Positions 50,904-58,295 of a stretch of 64,000 nucleotides of DNA are shown piece after piece. The stretch covers positions 372,001 through 436,000 of the forward strand of contig CAWEBN010000008.1 in assembly GCA_963807305.1 (NCBI GenBank), in the 5' to 3' direction. Position 1 is the first letter of the stretch; each line of letters begins with the position of its first letter. A program made the position numbers and the translations under genes. The stretch is from JAOPZW01 sp963807305. Lineage in GTDB: Bacteria; Actinomycetota; Thermoleophilia; Solirubrobacterales; Solirubrobacteraceae. The notes under the pieces were generated by a model. The model had not been told where the DNA came from. It saw nothing but the letters and a program-made list of their open reading frames with translations, and did not search any database.

Positions 50904-51848
50904 CTATCGCGCCGCGGGCGCGATGCGCACGGTGCGGCGCACGGTCACGACGCGGGTGCCGACCTTCGCCGTGAGCTTCAGGCGGATGGTCACGGGTCGC
51001 CCGCCGGCCAGCGCCAGCCGCGCCCGGGCCGGGAGCGTCAGCGTGACCCTCAGGCGCTTGCCCTTCTTCAGCGAGCGCTTGACCGTCTTCAGCTTGACCT
51101 TGAGCGACCCGGAGGTGGCGATCCCGCTCACGGAGACCCGGCACGCGGCGGCACAGATGACGGTGCCGCTGACCTTGCCGCCGGTGCCCTTCTGGCGTGC
51201 CCTGGCGGTGAAGGTCGCGCCGAGCTTGACCGTGCCGCCGGCCGTGGTGGCCTTGGTCGGGCCCTCGGCGGTCGTGGCGCGAGCGGGCGTCGTGGTGCCG
51301 GTGCCCCCGGCGGTCGACGCCGGCGGGGTCGGCGTGGGCGTGACGGCGGGCTCGGGTGCCGTGGCCGACCACAAAAAGGTGACCGCGCTCGACGCGCCCT
51401 GATAGGTGTCGTCAGCGTCGGCGGGGAGGCTGACGCTGAAGCGATAGCGGTGCGCCTCGCCCTGGGCCATGTCGCCCAGCGCGACGCTCGAAAGCGATGC
51501 CAGCTTGCCGGAGTACACGACCGCGGCGGTGCGCCCCGGGGTGACGTCCCGGACGTCGAGATCGAGCTCCTGCGCCAGCGGTGCCCCGGTCAGCCCCGTC
51601 GAGCCGAGGGCGAAGGTGCCGGACGTGTCGCCGATGTTGGTCACGTCGATGTAGCCGGTGCGCACGTCTCCCGGGGCCATGCCGCTGGCCGCCAGGATCG
51701 CGGCGCCCGCCAGCGGCGAGCCGATGAGCGGCCCCGTGGCGTTGCCGACCGCGGCGCGCGCGGCGCCGTGGTCGCCGCCGATGCAGGCGGCGAAGGCGAT
51801 GCCGAGGGCGGCCAGCGCGATGGCGAGGCGTGAACGCGCGGCGGCCAT
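50904..51848 (-). CDS. TasA/CalY-like secreted protein with basic C-terminal module
   Basis: 314 residues from ATG 51848, which overlaps the stop of the Ig-like gene by one base. After a signal peptide, the TasA/camelysin-like region runs to about residue 165 with GYIDVTNIGDTSGTFALGST, HRYRFSVSLPADADDTYQGA and VTFLWSATA, close in layout to the protein at 53367-53918. A Thr/Pro/Ala linker leads to a basic beta-rich C-terminus (KRLRVTLTLPARARLALAGG ... VVTVRRTVRI) like that of the cupredoxin at 4230-5159. It is probably a SipW substrate and matrix or surface-fibre component. Confidence 0.78.
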   Translation of the reverse strand: MAAARSRLAIALAALGIAFAACIGGDHGAARAAVGNATGPLIGSPLAGAAILAASGMAPGDVRTGYIDVTNIGDTSGTFALGSTGLTGAPLAQELDLDVRDVTPGRTAAVVYSGKLASLSSVALGDMAQGEAHRYRFSVSLPADADDTYQGASSAVTFLWSATAPEPAVTPTPTPPASTAGGTGTTTPARATTAEGPTKATTAGGTVKLGATFTARARQKGTGGKVSGTVICAAACRVSVSGIATSGSLKVKLKTVKRSLKKGKRLRVTLTLPARARLALAGGRPVTIRLKLTAKVGTRVVTVRRTVRIAPAAR

Positions 51849-52741
51849 CAGAAGTCCACGTCCGAGTCGGTCTCGTTGTAGGGCGTCGTCGAGGCTGCGT
51901 TGCCCGCGAGGTCCTTGACGCTCGCGTTGGGCGTCCAGCTCATGTTGCGGCCGGGGCTGGCCGACGCCGAGACGTTGGCCGGGGTGCCGAGCGTCACGAC
52001 GACCGAGGTGCCGTCGGACGACAGCGCCATCGTCGCGCTGAAGGTGGTCGTCGTGGTGACGTAGTCGGCGTTGGTCGCCACGCTGCCGAGCTTGATCGAC
52101 GTCGCGTCAGCGGTGGTGAGCACGGTGATCGTGTCGTTGCCGCTGCTGGTGAACTTGATGTGGACGGCGGTGCTCGAGCCGTCCCAGCCGGTCCACACCG
52201 ACGCCGGCGTGACGGCCTCGGAGTAGGTGTAGGTCAGCGTGTCGCCCGACTCGATCCTGCCCGCGGTGCCGCCGGGCGTGTTGGTCGCGGAGATGTTGGT
52301 GGCGGTCGGGGCGGTGGTGTCGATCTTGAAGGTGTTGGCACTGCTCGTGCCGGTGTTGCCCGAGGTGTCGGTCTGCGTGGCGACCGCGGTGTAGGTGCCC
52401 TGGGCGAGTGCCGCGGCCGTCTTGGTCCAGCTCGTGCCCGAGCGCGTCGCGGTGAGCGTCTGCACCACCGTCCCGGTCGCCGTCGAGCCGCTGTAGATCT
52501 TGATCGTGATCGTCGGGTTGTCGCCCGTCGAGTTGTCGGCGGCGCCGCTGAGGGTCGGCGTCGTGTCGTTGGTCGCCGACCCGTTGGCCGGCGCCGTCAG
52601 AGTGACCGTGGGCGGGAACTTCGCGGCGGTCGCGAACGAGCTGCCCGAGTTGGTCTTGGACGCGGTGAACGTCGCCTGCGAACCCTGCACCGCAGCGGCG
52701 GCCGCCAGGACGGCGGCGAGCAGGACGACGATCCGGGTCAT
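51848..52741 (-). CDS. secreted bacterial Ig-like domain protein
   Basis: 297 residues from ATG 52741. The signal region (IVVLLAAVLAAAAAVQGSQA) ends in ATFTASKTNSGSSFATA, the same N-terminal texture as TasA-like fibres. It is followed by bacterial Ig-like domains (VTLTAPANGSATNDTTPTLS; TDTSGNTGTSSANTFKIDTT) and a C-terminal beta domain rich in Ser/Thr. There is almost no Cys. It overlaps sipW by 4 bases and the downstream TasA-like gene by one, so all three are translated together. Surface adhesin or fibre subunit is the likely role. Confidence 0.78.
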   Translation of the reverse strand: MTRIVVLLAAVLAAAAAVQGSQATFTASKTNSGSSFATAAKFPPTVTLTAPANGSATNDTTPTLSGAADNSTGDNPTITIKIYSGSTATGTVVQTLTATRSGTSWTKTAAALAQGTYTAVATQTDTSGNTGTSSANTFKIDTTAPTATNISATNTPGGTAGRIESGDTLTYTYSEAVTPASVWTGWDGSSTAVHIKFTSSGNDTITVLTTADATSIKLGSVATNADYVTTTTTFSATMALSSDGTSVVVTLGTPANVSASASPGRNMSWTPNASVKDLAGNAASTTPYNETDSDVDF

Positions 52742-53274
52742 GCGGAGTGCGGACGCCCTTCCGGGGCGGAGTCGCGCCACAGTCCGGCGAGCGCGCTCAG
52801 GGCGATGAGCAGCGCGGGGAGCCCGATGACGAGCAGGCGCACGCGCTTCTCGCTGAGGACCGCCAGGCCGTAGCCGAGGTAGGGGAGGTGGAAGGCCACG
52901 CGCGCCTGGCTGGCGGCGCTGAGCGTCAGCGAGCCCCAGGCGTCGGGGACGCGGTTGGCGTCGCCCTTGGTGGTCAGCACGCGCTTGCCGTCGACCGAGG
53001 TCAGCGTGTGGATGCGGTGCGTGACGAGCCCGGCATGCCCGGGCGGGCGGAAGGTGATGACGTCGCCCGCGCGCAGGCTCGAGGTCGGCACGACCTTGTC
53101 GAACACGAGCGAGCCGCGGTCGTAGGTGCCGGTCATGGAGCCGCTGGTGATGACGTAGCGCTGGTAGCCCAGGAGCGCCGGCACGAGGACGGCGAGGGCG
53201 AGGATCAGCGCGGCGCCGGCGAGCAGGATGCCGAAGCCACGGCGGGCGAGCGGGAGGGTCGAGGAGAGCGACAT
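52738..53274 (-). CDS. sipW: SipW-type signal peptidase I
   Basis: 178 residues from ATG 53274. The enzyme has an N-terminal membrane helix, the catalytic serine S46 in VITSGSMTGTYDRGS, H86 in VTHRIHT and D105 in TTKGDANRVPD. This Ser-His-Asp arrangement is that of the archaeal/ER-like SipW class, not the Ser-Lys dyad of LepB. A second membrane helix is at the C-terminus. In Bacillus SipW processes TasA and TapA; here it is flanked by TasA-like genes, which supports the same job. Confidence 0.9.
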   Translation of the reverse strand: MSLSSTLPLARRGFGILLAGAALILALAVLVPALLGYQRYVITSGSMTGTYDRGSLVFDKVVPTSSLRAGDVITFRPPGHAGLVTHRIHTLTSVDGKRVLTTKGDANRVPDAWGSLTLSAASQARVAFHLPYLGYGLAVLSEKRVRLLVIGLPALLIALSALAGLWRDSAPEGRPHSA

Positions 53275-53303
53275 GGGAAGCCCCTTCGAGAGCGCGCAGT
53301 GGA

Positions 53304-53360
53304 GGACCCACGGGAGGGCCCGGCCGCCGGACACGGCCGAGCCCTCCCGCACGTGGGTCC
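53304..53360 (-). terminator. long intercistronic hairpin between tasA-like gene and sipW
   Basis: GGACCCAC (53304-53311) pairs with GTGGGTCC (53353-53360); inside, GGGAGGGC pairs with GCCCTCCC and CGGCCG with CGGCCG. The hairpin follows the tasA-like stop immediately. It probably terminates or stabilises most tasA-like transcripts, so that the fibre subunit is made in excess over the peptidase (inference). Confidence 0.75.
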
Positions 53361-53366
53361 CTGTGA

Positions 53367-53918
53367 CTAGGACTGGGTGGCCGACCAGGCGAAGTCGACG
53401 CCGGCCGTGAGGCCCTGGAACGTGTCGTTCGTGCTCAGCGGCAGCGTGGCCGTGAACTTGTAGCGGTGCTTGATGCCGCCGGCGTAGTTGCCGAGCGAGG
53501 AGTTCGTCAGACCGCTGACGGTGCCGCTGTAGACGCTCGTGCCACTCGAGCAGTTGGGCGCGGCGGTCGTCCAAGCGCCGCAGTCGAGCACGGTCAGCTG
53601 CATCTGGCCCAGGAGCGTCGCCGAGCCGGTCGCGTTGGCCGTCTTGAGCACGAAGTCGCCGGCCAGCGAGCCGGTGTTCGTGATGTCGACGGTCGAGCTC
53701 CCGGTGTCGCCCGGCTTCATGCCGGTGAGGCTCAGCAGCGCCGTGCTCGGCGAGTTCGCGATGACGAGGGTGCCGGTGCTGAAGGCGTTGCCGGGATTGG
53801 CGGCCGAAGCGGTGAAGTTCGCGCCGGATCCAACGGTGATGCCAACGGCGGCCAGCACGACGGCGAGCGCGCCAAGGGTACGGCGCGGATGCGCCGCCAG
53901 ACGATGCAGACGGGTCAC
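53367..53918 (-). CDS. TasA/CalY-like fibre protein
   Basis: 183 residues from GTG 53918; GGAGG lies about 10 bases upstream, and the alternative upstream ATG lacks a site. After a twin-basic leader and hydrophobic core (LGALAVVLAAVGITVGSGAN), the mature part starts FTASAANPGNAFSTGTLVIA, then STVDITNTGSLAGDFVLKTA, a disulfide-capable DCG...NCSSG pair and HRYKFTATLPLSTNDTFQGL with AWSATQS at the end. These are hallmarks of the TasA/camelysin family. First gene of the cluster with its own AT-richer upstream region (53919-54060). Confidence 0.88.
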   Translation of the reverse strand: MTRLHRLAAHPRRTLGALAVVLAAVGITVGSGANFTASAANPGNAFSTGTLVIANSPSTALLSLTGMKPGDTGSSTVDITNTGSLAGDFVLKTANATGSATLLGQMQLTVLDCGAWTTAAPNCSSGTSVYSGTVSGLTNSSLGNYAGGIKHRYKFTATLPLSTNDTFQGLTAGVDFAWSATQS

Positions 53919-54060
53919 AGGGGGGTTCCTCCAGACGAGACGGATAAGAAGCGCCCAGCTGCCGGGGGGCAGTAGAGAGTCCGGGTGCTTGGCCACCGTG
54001 TCGGCATGTCAGGAGGCGTACTTAAACGCGACTTGCAATTTGGCGCGTCGGGCACACCTT

Positions 54061-54078
54061 ATCCCCAGAAGTGGGGAT
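54061..54078 (-). terminator. terminator hairpin after sufU
   Basis: ATCCCCA GAAG TGGGGAT is a perfect 7-bp stem with a tetraloop, 29 bases past the sufU stop on the minus strand. It separates the sufCSU unit from the TasA cluster. Confidence 0.65.
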
Positions 54079-54106
54079 CCCCAGTTCTAGAGCCAGATCT
54101 GGGTAG

Positions 54107-54526
54107 TCAGTTTCGTGCTTCGGCCTCGGAAGCGGGCGTTGCCGGCTCCCAGTCGACGGCCCCGCCGAGGCTCGCGCTCTTGAGCACCTTGAGCGACAGC
54201 AGCGCGCACTTCATGCGCGTGGCGGAGATGTCGATGCCGAGCAGGTCGAGGACGAATGAGCGGTCCAGGCGCAGGATGTCGTCGACCTTCATGCCCTTGA
54301 CCTCGTCGGAGGCCATCGAGGCCGCGGCCTGGCTGATCGCGCAGCCGTGGCCGTCGAAGCGCACCTCTTGCACGACGCCCGCGTCGTCGACGCGGAGCAT
54401 GACCGTCAGCTCGTCGCCACACAGCGGGTTGTTGTCGGAGAACTGGAGGTCGGGATCGTCCATCGGCCCCCAGTTGCGGGGGCGCTTGTAGTGCTCGAGG
54501 ATCTCCTCGCGGTAGAGGTCGTCCAT
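54107..54526 (-). CDS. sufU: Fe-S assembly protein SufU
   Basis: 139 residues. Ligand cysteines C36 (NPLCGDEL), C62 (GHGCAISQAAASMASDEV) and C107 (RMKCALLSLKVL) and the conserved Asp after C36 are present, so it is a complete SufU. SufU binds zinc and accepts persulfide from SufS. Its ATG overlaps the sufS stop by one base (TGATG). Confidence 0.96.
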   Translation of the reverse strand: MDDLYREEILEHYKRPRNWGPMDDPDLQFSDNNPLCGDELTVMLRVDDAGVVQEVRFDGHGCAISQAAASMASDEVKGMKVDDILRLDRSFVLDLLGIDISATRMKCALLSLKVLKSASLGGAVDWEPATPASEAEARN

Positions 54527-55743
54527 CAGGCGAAGACCTCCTGGACCTGGGCGAGCCCGACGATGAGCGCGTCGACGTCCTCGTGGGTGTTGTGCACGCC
54601 GAAGGACGCGCGCGACGTGGCGCCGACGCCGAGGCGGCGCATGAGCGGCTGCGTGCAGTGGTGCCCCGCGCGCACGCAGATCCCCTGCCGGCCGAGGATC
54701 TCGGCGACGTCGTGGGGATGGACGCCCTCGAGGGCGAACGAGATGAGCGCGCCGCGCTGGGCGGGATCGGGCGGCCCGTGCAGCGTGATGCCGTCGATCG
54801 CGCGCAGGCGCTCGAGCGCGTAGCCGACCAGCTCGCGCTCGTGGTCGCGCACGTGCTCCATGCCGATGCCCTGCAGGAAATCGACCGCGGCGCCCAGGCC
54901 GATGGCCTCGGCGATGTTCGAGGTACCGGCCTCGAACTTCGCCGGGCTCTGCGCCCAGCGCGTCTCCTCGATGGAGACCGAGGCGATCATGTGCCCGCCG
55001 GTGATGAAGGGCGGCATGGCGGCCAGGAGATCGGCGCGCCCGTGGAGGACCCCGACGCCGGTCGGCCCGTACGCCTTGTGGCCGGTCCAGCCGTAGAAGT
55101 CCGCGCCCAGCGCGCGGAGGTCGACCGGCAGCTGCGGCACCGCCTGCGCGCCGTCGACGACGACGATCGCGCCGGCGGCGTGGGCCCGGCGCGCGATCTC
55201 CTCGATCGGGTTGATGGTCCCGAGTGTGTTGGAGACGTGCACCACGGCGACGACCTTGACGTCACCGCCCGCGAGCAGGGCGTCGAGCGCGTCCAGGTCC
55301 AGCCGGCCCTCGTCGTCGAAGCCGACGACGGAGAACTCGGCCCCCCGGCGCAGCGCCAGCTGCTGCCAGGGCACGAAGTTCGAGTGGTGCTCCATCTCGG
55401 TGACGACCACGCGGTCGCCCGGCCCGACGTTGGCGTCGCCCCACGCGTAGGCCACGAGGTTGAGCGCCTCGGTGACGTTGCCGGTGAAGATCGTCTCCTC
55501 GACGCCCCAGTTCAGCCAGCGGGCGATGCGCTCGCGCGCGCCCTCGAAGAGCTCGGTCGCCTCGGCGGCGAGCGGATAGACGCCGCGGTGCACGCTGGCC
55601 CGGTGATGGGCGTAGTAGTCCTCCATCGCGTCGAGGACGGTGCGCGGCGTCTGCGACGTCGCCCCGGAGTCGAGGTAGACGAGCCCTTCGCGATCGAGCG
55701 ACGGGAACTCGTGGGCCAGTGCCGTGTCCGCCAGGGCGCCCAT
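54526..55743 (-). CDS. sufS: cysteine desulfurase SufS
   Basis: 405 residues. PLP lysine K223 lies in FYGWTGHKAYGPTGVGVLHG, and the persulfide cysteine C363 in CVRAGHHCTQPLMRRLGV. Group II (SufS) features such as VTEMEHHSNFVPWQ and SVSIEETRWAQSPAKFEAGT are clear. It mobilises sulfur from cysteine for cluster assembly with SufU. It starts two bases after the sufC stop. Confidence 0.97.
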   Translation of the reverse strand: MGALADTALAHEFPSLDREGLVYLDSGATSQTPRTVLDAMEDYYAHHRASVHRGVYPLAAEATELFEGARERIARWLNWGVEETIFTGNVTEALNLVAYAWGDANVGPGDRVVVTEMEHHSNFVPWQQLALRRGAEFSVVGFDDEGRLDLDALDALLAGGDVKVVAVVHVSNTLGTINPIEEIARRAHAAGAIVVVDGAQAVPQLPVDLRALGADFYGWTGHKAYGPTGVGVLHGRADLLAAMPPFITGGHMIASVSIEETRWAQSPAKFEAGTSNIAEAIGLGAAVDFLQGIGMEHVRDHERELVGYALERLRAIDGITLHGPPDPAQRGALISFALEGVHPHDVAEILGRQGICVRAGHHCTQPLMRRLGVGATSRASFGVHNTHEDVDALIVGLAQVQEVFA

Positions 55744-55745
55744 GG

Positions 55746-56513
55746 CTACGCCGCCGCCGCAGCCTCGTCGCGCACCCAGCCGTAACCCTCGCGCTCGAGC
55801 TGCTCGACGAGCTCGGAGCCGCCCTGCTTGACGATCCGCCCCTCGTACATGATCGATACGCGGTCGGGCTTCACCAGATGCAGGATGCGCTGGTAGTGGG
55901 TGATGATGAGCACGCCGAGGCCGGTCTCGGCGGCCACCGTGTTGACCCCGTGGGCCACCGTGTTGAGCGCGTCGATGTCCAGGCCCGAGTCGGTCTCGTC
56001 GAGGACGGCGATCTCGGGGCGCTGGAGCGCGAGCTGGAGGATCTCCAGGCGCTTCTTCTCGCCGCCCGAGAAGCCCTCGTTGAGGTAGCGCGAGGAGAAC
56101 TCGCGCGGGACGTGGGTCAGCTCCATGGCCTGCTCGACGAGCTTGCGGAAGTCCTTGAGCGACACCTCGTCCTCGCCGCGCTCCTCGCGGTGGGCGTTCA
56201 TGACCATCCGCAGGTACTTCGTGATGGTCACGCCCGGGATGGCGACGGGGTACTGGAAGGCCATGAAGAGGCCCATGCGCGCCCGCTCGTCGGGATCGGC
56301 CTCGGTGATGTCCTGGCCCTTGAAGATGATCTGGCCCTCGGTCACCTCCAGATTGGGCTGGCCCATGATGACGTTGGCCAGCGTCGACTTGCCGGAGCCG
56401 TTGGGACCCATGAGAGCGTGGACCTCGCCCTTGCTGGCCGTGAGGTCGAGCCCCTTGAGGATGTCCTTGTCGGCGGCCCGTACGTGGAGGTTGCGGATCT
56501 CGAGATCAGCCAT
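55746..56513 (-). CDS. sufC: Fe-S assembly ATPase SufC
   Basis: 255 residues. Walker A GPNGSGKST at 36-44, ABC signature FSGGEKKRLEILQLAL, Walker B IAVLDETDSGLDIDAL and the switch His in LIITHYQRIL. It is the soluble ABC ATPase of the SufBC2D scaffold. It follows the Rrf2 regulator by 24 bases and precedes sufS. Confidence 0.97.
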   Translation of the reverse strand: MADLEIRNLHVRAADKDILKGLDLTASKGEVHALMGPNGSGKSTLANVIMGQPNLEVTEGQIIFKGQDITEADPDERARMGLFMAFQYPVAIPGVTITKYLRMVMNAHREERGEDEVSLKDFRKLVEQAMELTHVPREFSSRYLNEGFSGGEKKRLEILQLALQRPEIAVLDETDSGLDIDALNTVAHGVNTVAAETGLGVLIITHYQRILHLVKPDRVSIMYEGRIVKQGGSELVEQLEREGYGWVRDEAAAAA

Positions 56514-56537
56514 GCGCTTTCCGTGTCGTGGTGTGAG

Positions 56538-57014
56538 TCAGACGGCGACGGGCGCCGTGGGGGGTGAGGGCACCTGCGTGCGCTCCGAGAAGGAGACGAG
56601 CTCGGCGAGCGTCGTCTGGGCCAGCGCTTTGATGACGCCGCCCTGCACGCGCGTCCACAGCAGCTTCGTGGCGCAGCCGTGGCCCTGGTCGTCGACGTGC
56701 GAGCACAGCACGCGACCCTCCTGGGAGTCGTCGACGAAGCAGCTCATGGGCGCGACGGCGCCCTCGAGCGCCAGCACGACCTCGTCCATCGTGATCGACT
56801 CCGCAGGACGCGACAGGCGATAGCCGCCGTGCGCACCGCGCGTGCTCTCGACGAGGGCGGCCTTCTTGAGCAGGGCCACGATGCGCTCGAGATAGGCGAG
56901 CGGCAGGCCCTCTGCCTCGGAGATCGCCTTGAGCGAGACCGGCTGCCCGGAGGCCTGGCGGCCAAGCTCGACGAGCAGGCGCACTCCGTACTCCGCCTTC
57001 GTCGTGAAGATCAT
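56538..57014 (-). CDS. Rrf2-family regulator (IscR/SufR-like)
   Basis: 158 residues. Winged helix with MIFTTKAEYGVRLLVELGRQ and RGAHGGYRLSRPAESITMDE. Three cysteines, C92, C104 and C114, sit in the loop where IscR binds its [2Fe-2S] cluster (C92, C98 and C104 in E. coli). It heads the sufCSU unit and should repress it when clusters are abundant. A perfect inverted repeat overlaps its own promoter. Confidence 0.93.
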   Translation of the reverse strand: MIFTTKAEYGVRLLVELGRQASGQPVSLKAISEAEGLPLAYLERIVALLKKAALVESTRGAHGGYRLSRPAESITMDEVVLALEGAVAPMSCFVDDSQEGRVLCSHVDDQGHGCATKLLWTRVQGGVIKALAQTTLAELVSFSERTQVPSPPTAPVAV

Positions 57015-57022
57015 GGCCCAAT

Positions 57023-57039
57023 CCTACCAATGCGGTAGG
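57023..57039 (-). promoter_or_regulatory. palindromic operator and probable leaderless promoter of the Rrf2-suf unit
   Basis: CCTACC-AATGC-GGTAGG (57023-57039) is a perfect 6-bp inverted repeat 9 bases from the ATG. On the minus strand TAGGAT (57026-57021), overlapping one arm, ends six bases before the ATG, the geometry of a -10 box for a leaderless message. Autoregulation by the Rrf2 protein is inferred. Confidence 0.65.
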
Positions 57040-57131
57040 AGATCCCCGGGCCGTCCTTCCTCGCGCGAGTCTGGAAGGATCCCCTCGCCCGAGCGGGCTT
57101 GGCGCCCGCGCGGCCAGCCCCCCACCCCCAC

Positions 57132-57665
57132 ATGGCCCGACACCGCACCCTGTGCATCGTGGCGGTCTCAGTGGCGTGCTCGCTCGTGCCCGCCGCTGCC
57201 GCGTCGGCCTGCGCCGGCGCACGCAGCCGCCCCTCCTCGGCGTCGCTCGAACGCGCGGTCCGTGCGACCGTGTGCCTGATCAACGAGGCGCGCGACGACC
57301 ACGGCCTCGGAGCGCTGCGACCCACCGGCGCGCTGGCGAAGGCGGCCGGCTCGCACAGTCGCGACATGGTCCGCAACGACTTCTTCTCGCACGACTCGCC
57401 CACCGGCTCGACGCCCAAGGAGCGCATCGATCGCGCCGGCTACTTCGACGGCGCGTCGTCGTGGGCGATGGGCGAGACGATCGCGTGGGGCAGCGGCGGG
57501 CGCGCGACGCCGTCGTCGATCGTGCGCTCGTGGCTGAACTCGCCCGGGCACCGCGCGATCCTCCTCGACGGCCGCTACAGGGACCTCGGCGTCGGGATCG
57601 CGCTCGGCGCCCCGGGCCGCGCCGACGGGGCGACGTTCACAGGGGACTTCGGCGCGCGCGGGTAG
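57132..57665 (+). CDS. secreted CAP/SCP-domain protein
   Basis: 177 residues from ATG 57132. Signal peptide (LCIVAVSVACSLVPAAAASA), then a CAP domain with CLINEARDDHGLGALRPTGA, SRDMVRNDFFSHDSPTGSTP, MGETIAWGSGG and SSIVRSWLNSPGHRAILLDG. The CAP cavity histidines and glutamate are present. Bacterial CAP proteins are extracellular and of uncertain activity. It is divergent from the Rrf2-suf promoter. Confidence 0.92.
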   Translation: MARHRTLCIVAVSVACSLVPAAAASACAGARSRPSSASLERAVRATVCLINEARDDHGLGALRPTGALAKAAGSHSRDMVRNDFFSHDSPTGSTPKERIDRAGYFDGASSWAMGETIAWGSGGRATPSSIVRSWLNSPGHRAILLDGRYRDLGVGIALGAPGRADGATFTGDFGARG

Positions 57666-57702
57666 GCGATGCCGTCACCCATGGCGGCCATGATGCGCCG
57701 CG

Positions 57703-58101
57703 ATGGCGTACTCCGACGAGATCGCCGAGCACGTCGAGCACGAGATGGAGGTCGCGCGGCTGCGCTTTCGCAGCCGCATCGCGACGCTCGCCGGCGTGTC
57801 GATCGTGCTCGACCTGGTGGCCGCAGGGCTGGCCCTGTCCTTCGAGCACGGTGCCCACGACGCGTTCTCCAGCTACTTCGACGCCCTCTTCTGGACCACC
57901 ACGCAGCTGCTGACCGTCTCGTCGTCGCTCCCGAACCCCGAGCGCACCCTGAGCAAGGTCCTCGACGTGGTCCTCGAGGCGTGGGCGATCATCGTCGTCG
58001 CGTCCCTGGCGGCGACCTTCGCCGACCTCCTGCATCACCGCACGCGCCACCGCGCGATGAGGGAGCACCGGGCTGCATCTCGGAGCCCGGACCTGCGATA
58101 G
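57703..58101 (+). CDS. two-helix ion-channel-like membrane protein with atypical pore loop
   Basis: 132 residues. A helical N-terminus (EIAEHVEHEMEVARLRFRSR) leads into membrane helix 1 (about 31-47), a re-entrant pore-like loop FWTTTQLLTVSSSLPNPE, and membrane helix 2 (LEAWAIIVVASLAATFADLL). The layout is that of a single-pore 2-TM potassium channel, but TVGYGD is replaced by TVSSSLPNP. I recall similar proteins with the TVSSxLPNP loop in other actinobacteria. The conducted ion, if any, is unknown. Confidence 0.75.
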   Translation: MAYSDEIAEHVEHEMEVARLRFRSRIATLAGVSIVLDLVAAGLALSFEHGAHDAFSSYFDALFWTTTQLLTVSSSLPNPERTLSKVLDVVLEAWAIIVVASLAATFADLLHHRTRHRAMREHRAASRSPDLR

Positions 58102-58113
58102 GCTCGCGTCTGC

Positions 58114-58284
58114 ATGGTCCTCGCACTCAGTGGGTTCGCCGCCACCTTCGGGCTGGTGGTCGTCTTCCTGGTCATCTTCCCCGCGCTCGCGCAGGGGCTG
58201 ATCGCCTTTGCCATCGCGCAGGCGTTCGGCGAGCGCGCCGACAACGAGGAGTACGCGCGCCGGCACCGGATGCCGGGCACCTAG
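58114..58284 (+). CDS. small single-pass membrane protein
   Basis: 56 residues from ATG 58114, starting MVLALSGFAATFGLVVVFLV, one long membrane helix followed by a charged tail (GERADNEEYARRHRMPGT). It fits exactly between the channel-like gene (13 bases upstream) and the SDR gene (11 bases downstream), which supports it as real. No family is recognised. Confidence 0.6.
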   Translation: MVLALSGFAATFGLVVVFLVIFPALAQGLIAFAIAQAFGERADNEEYARRHRMPGT

Positions 58285-58295
58285 GAGGCGCGCCC

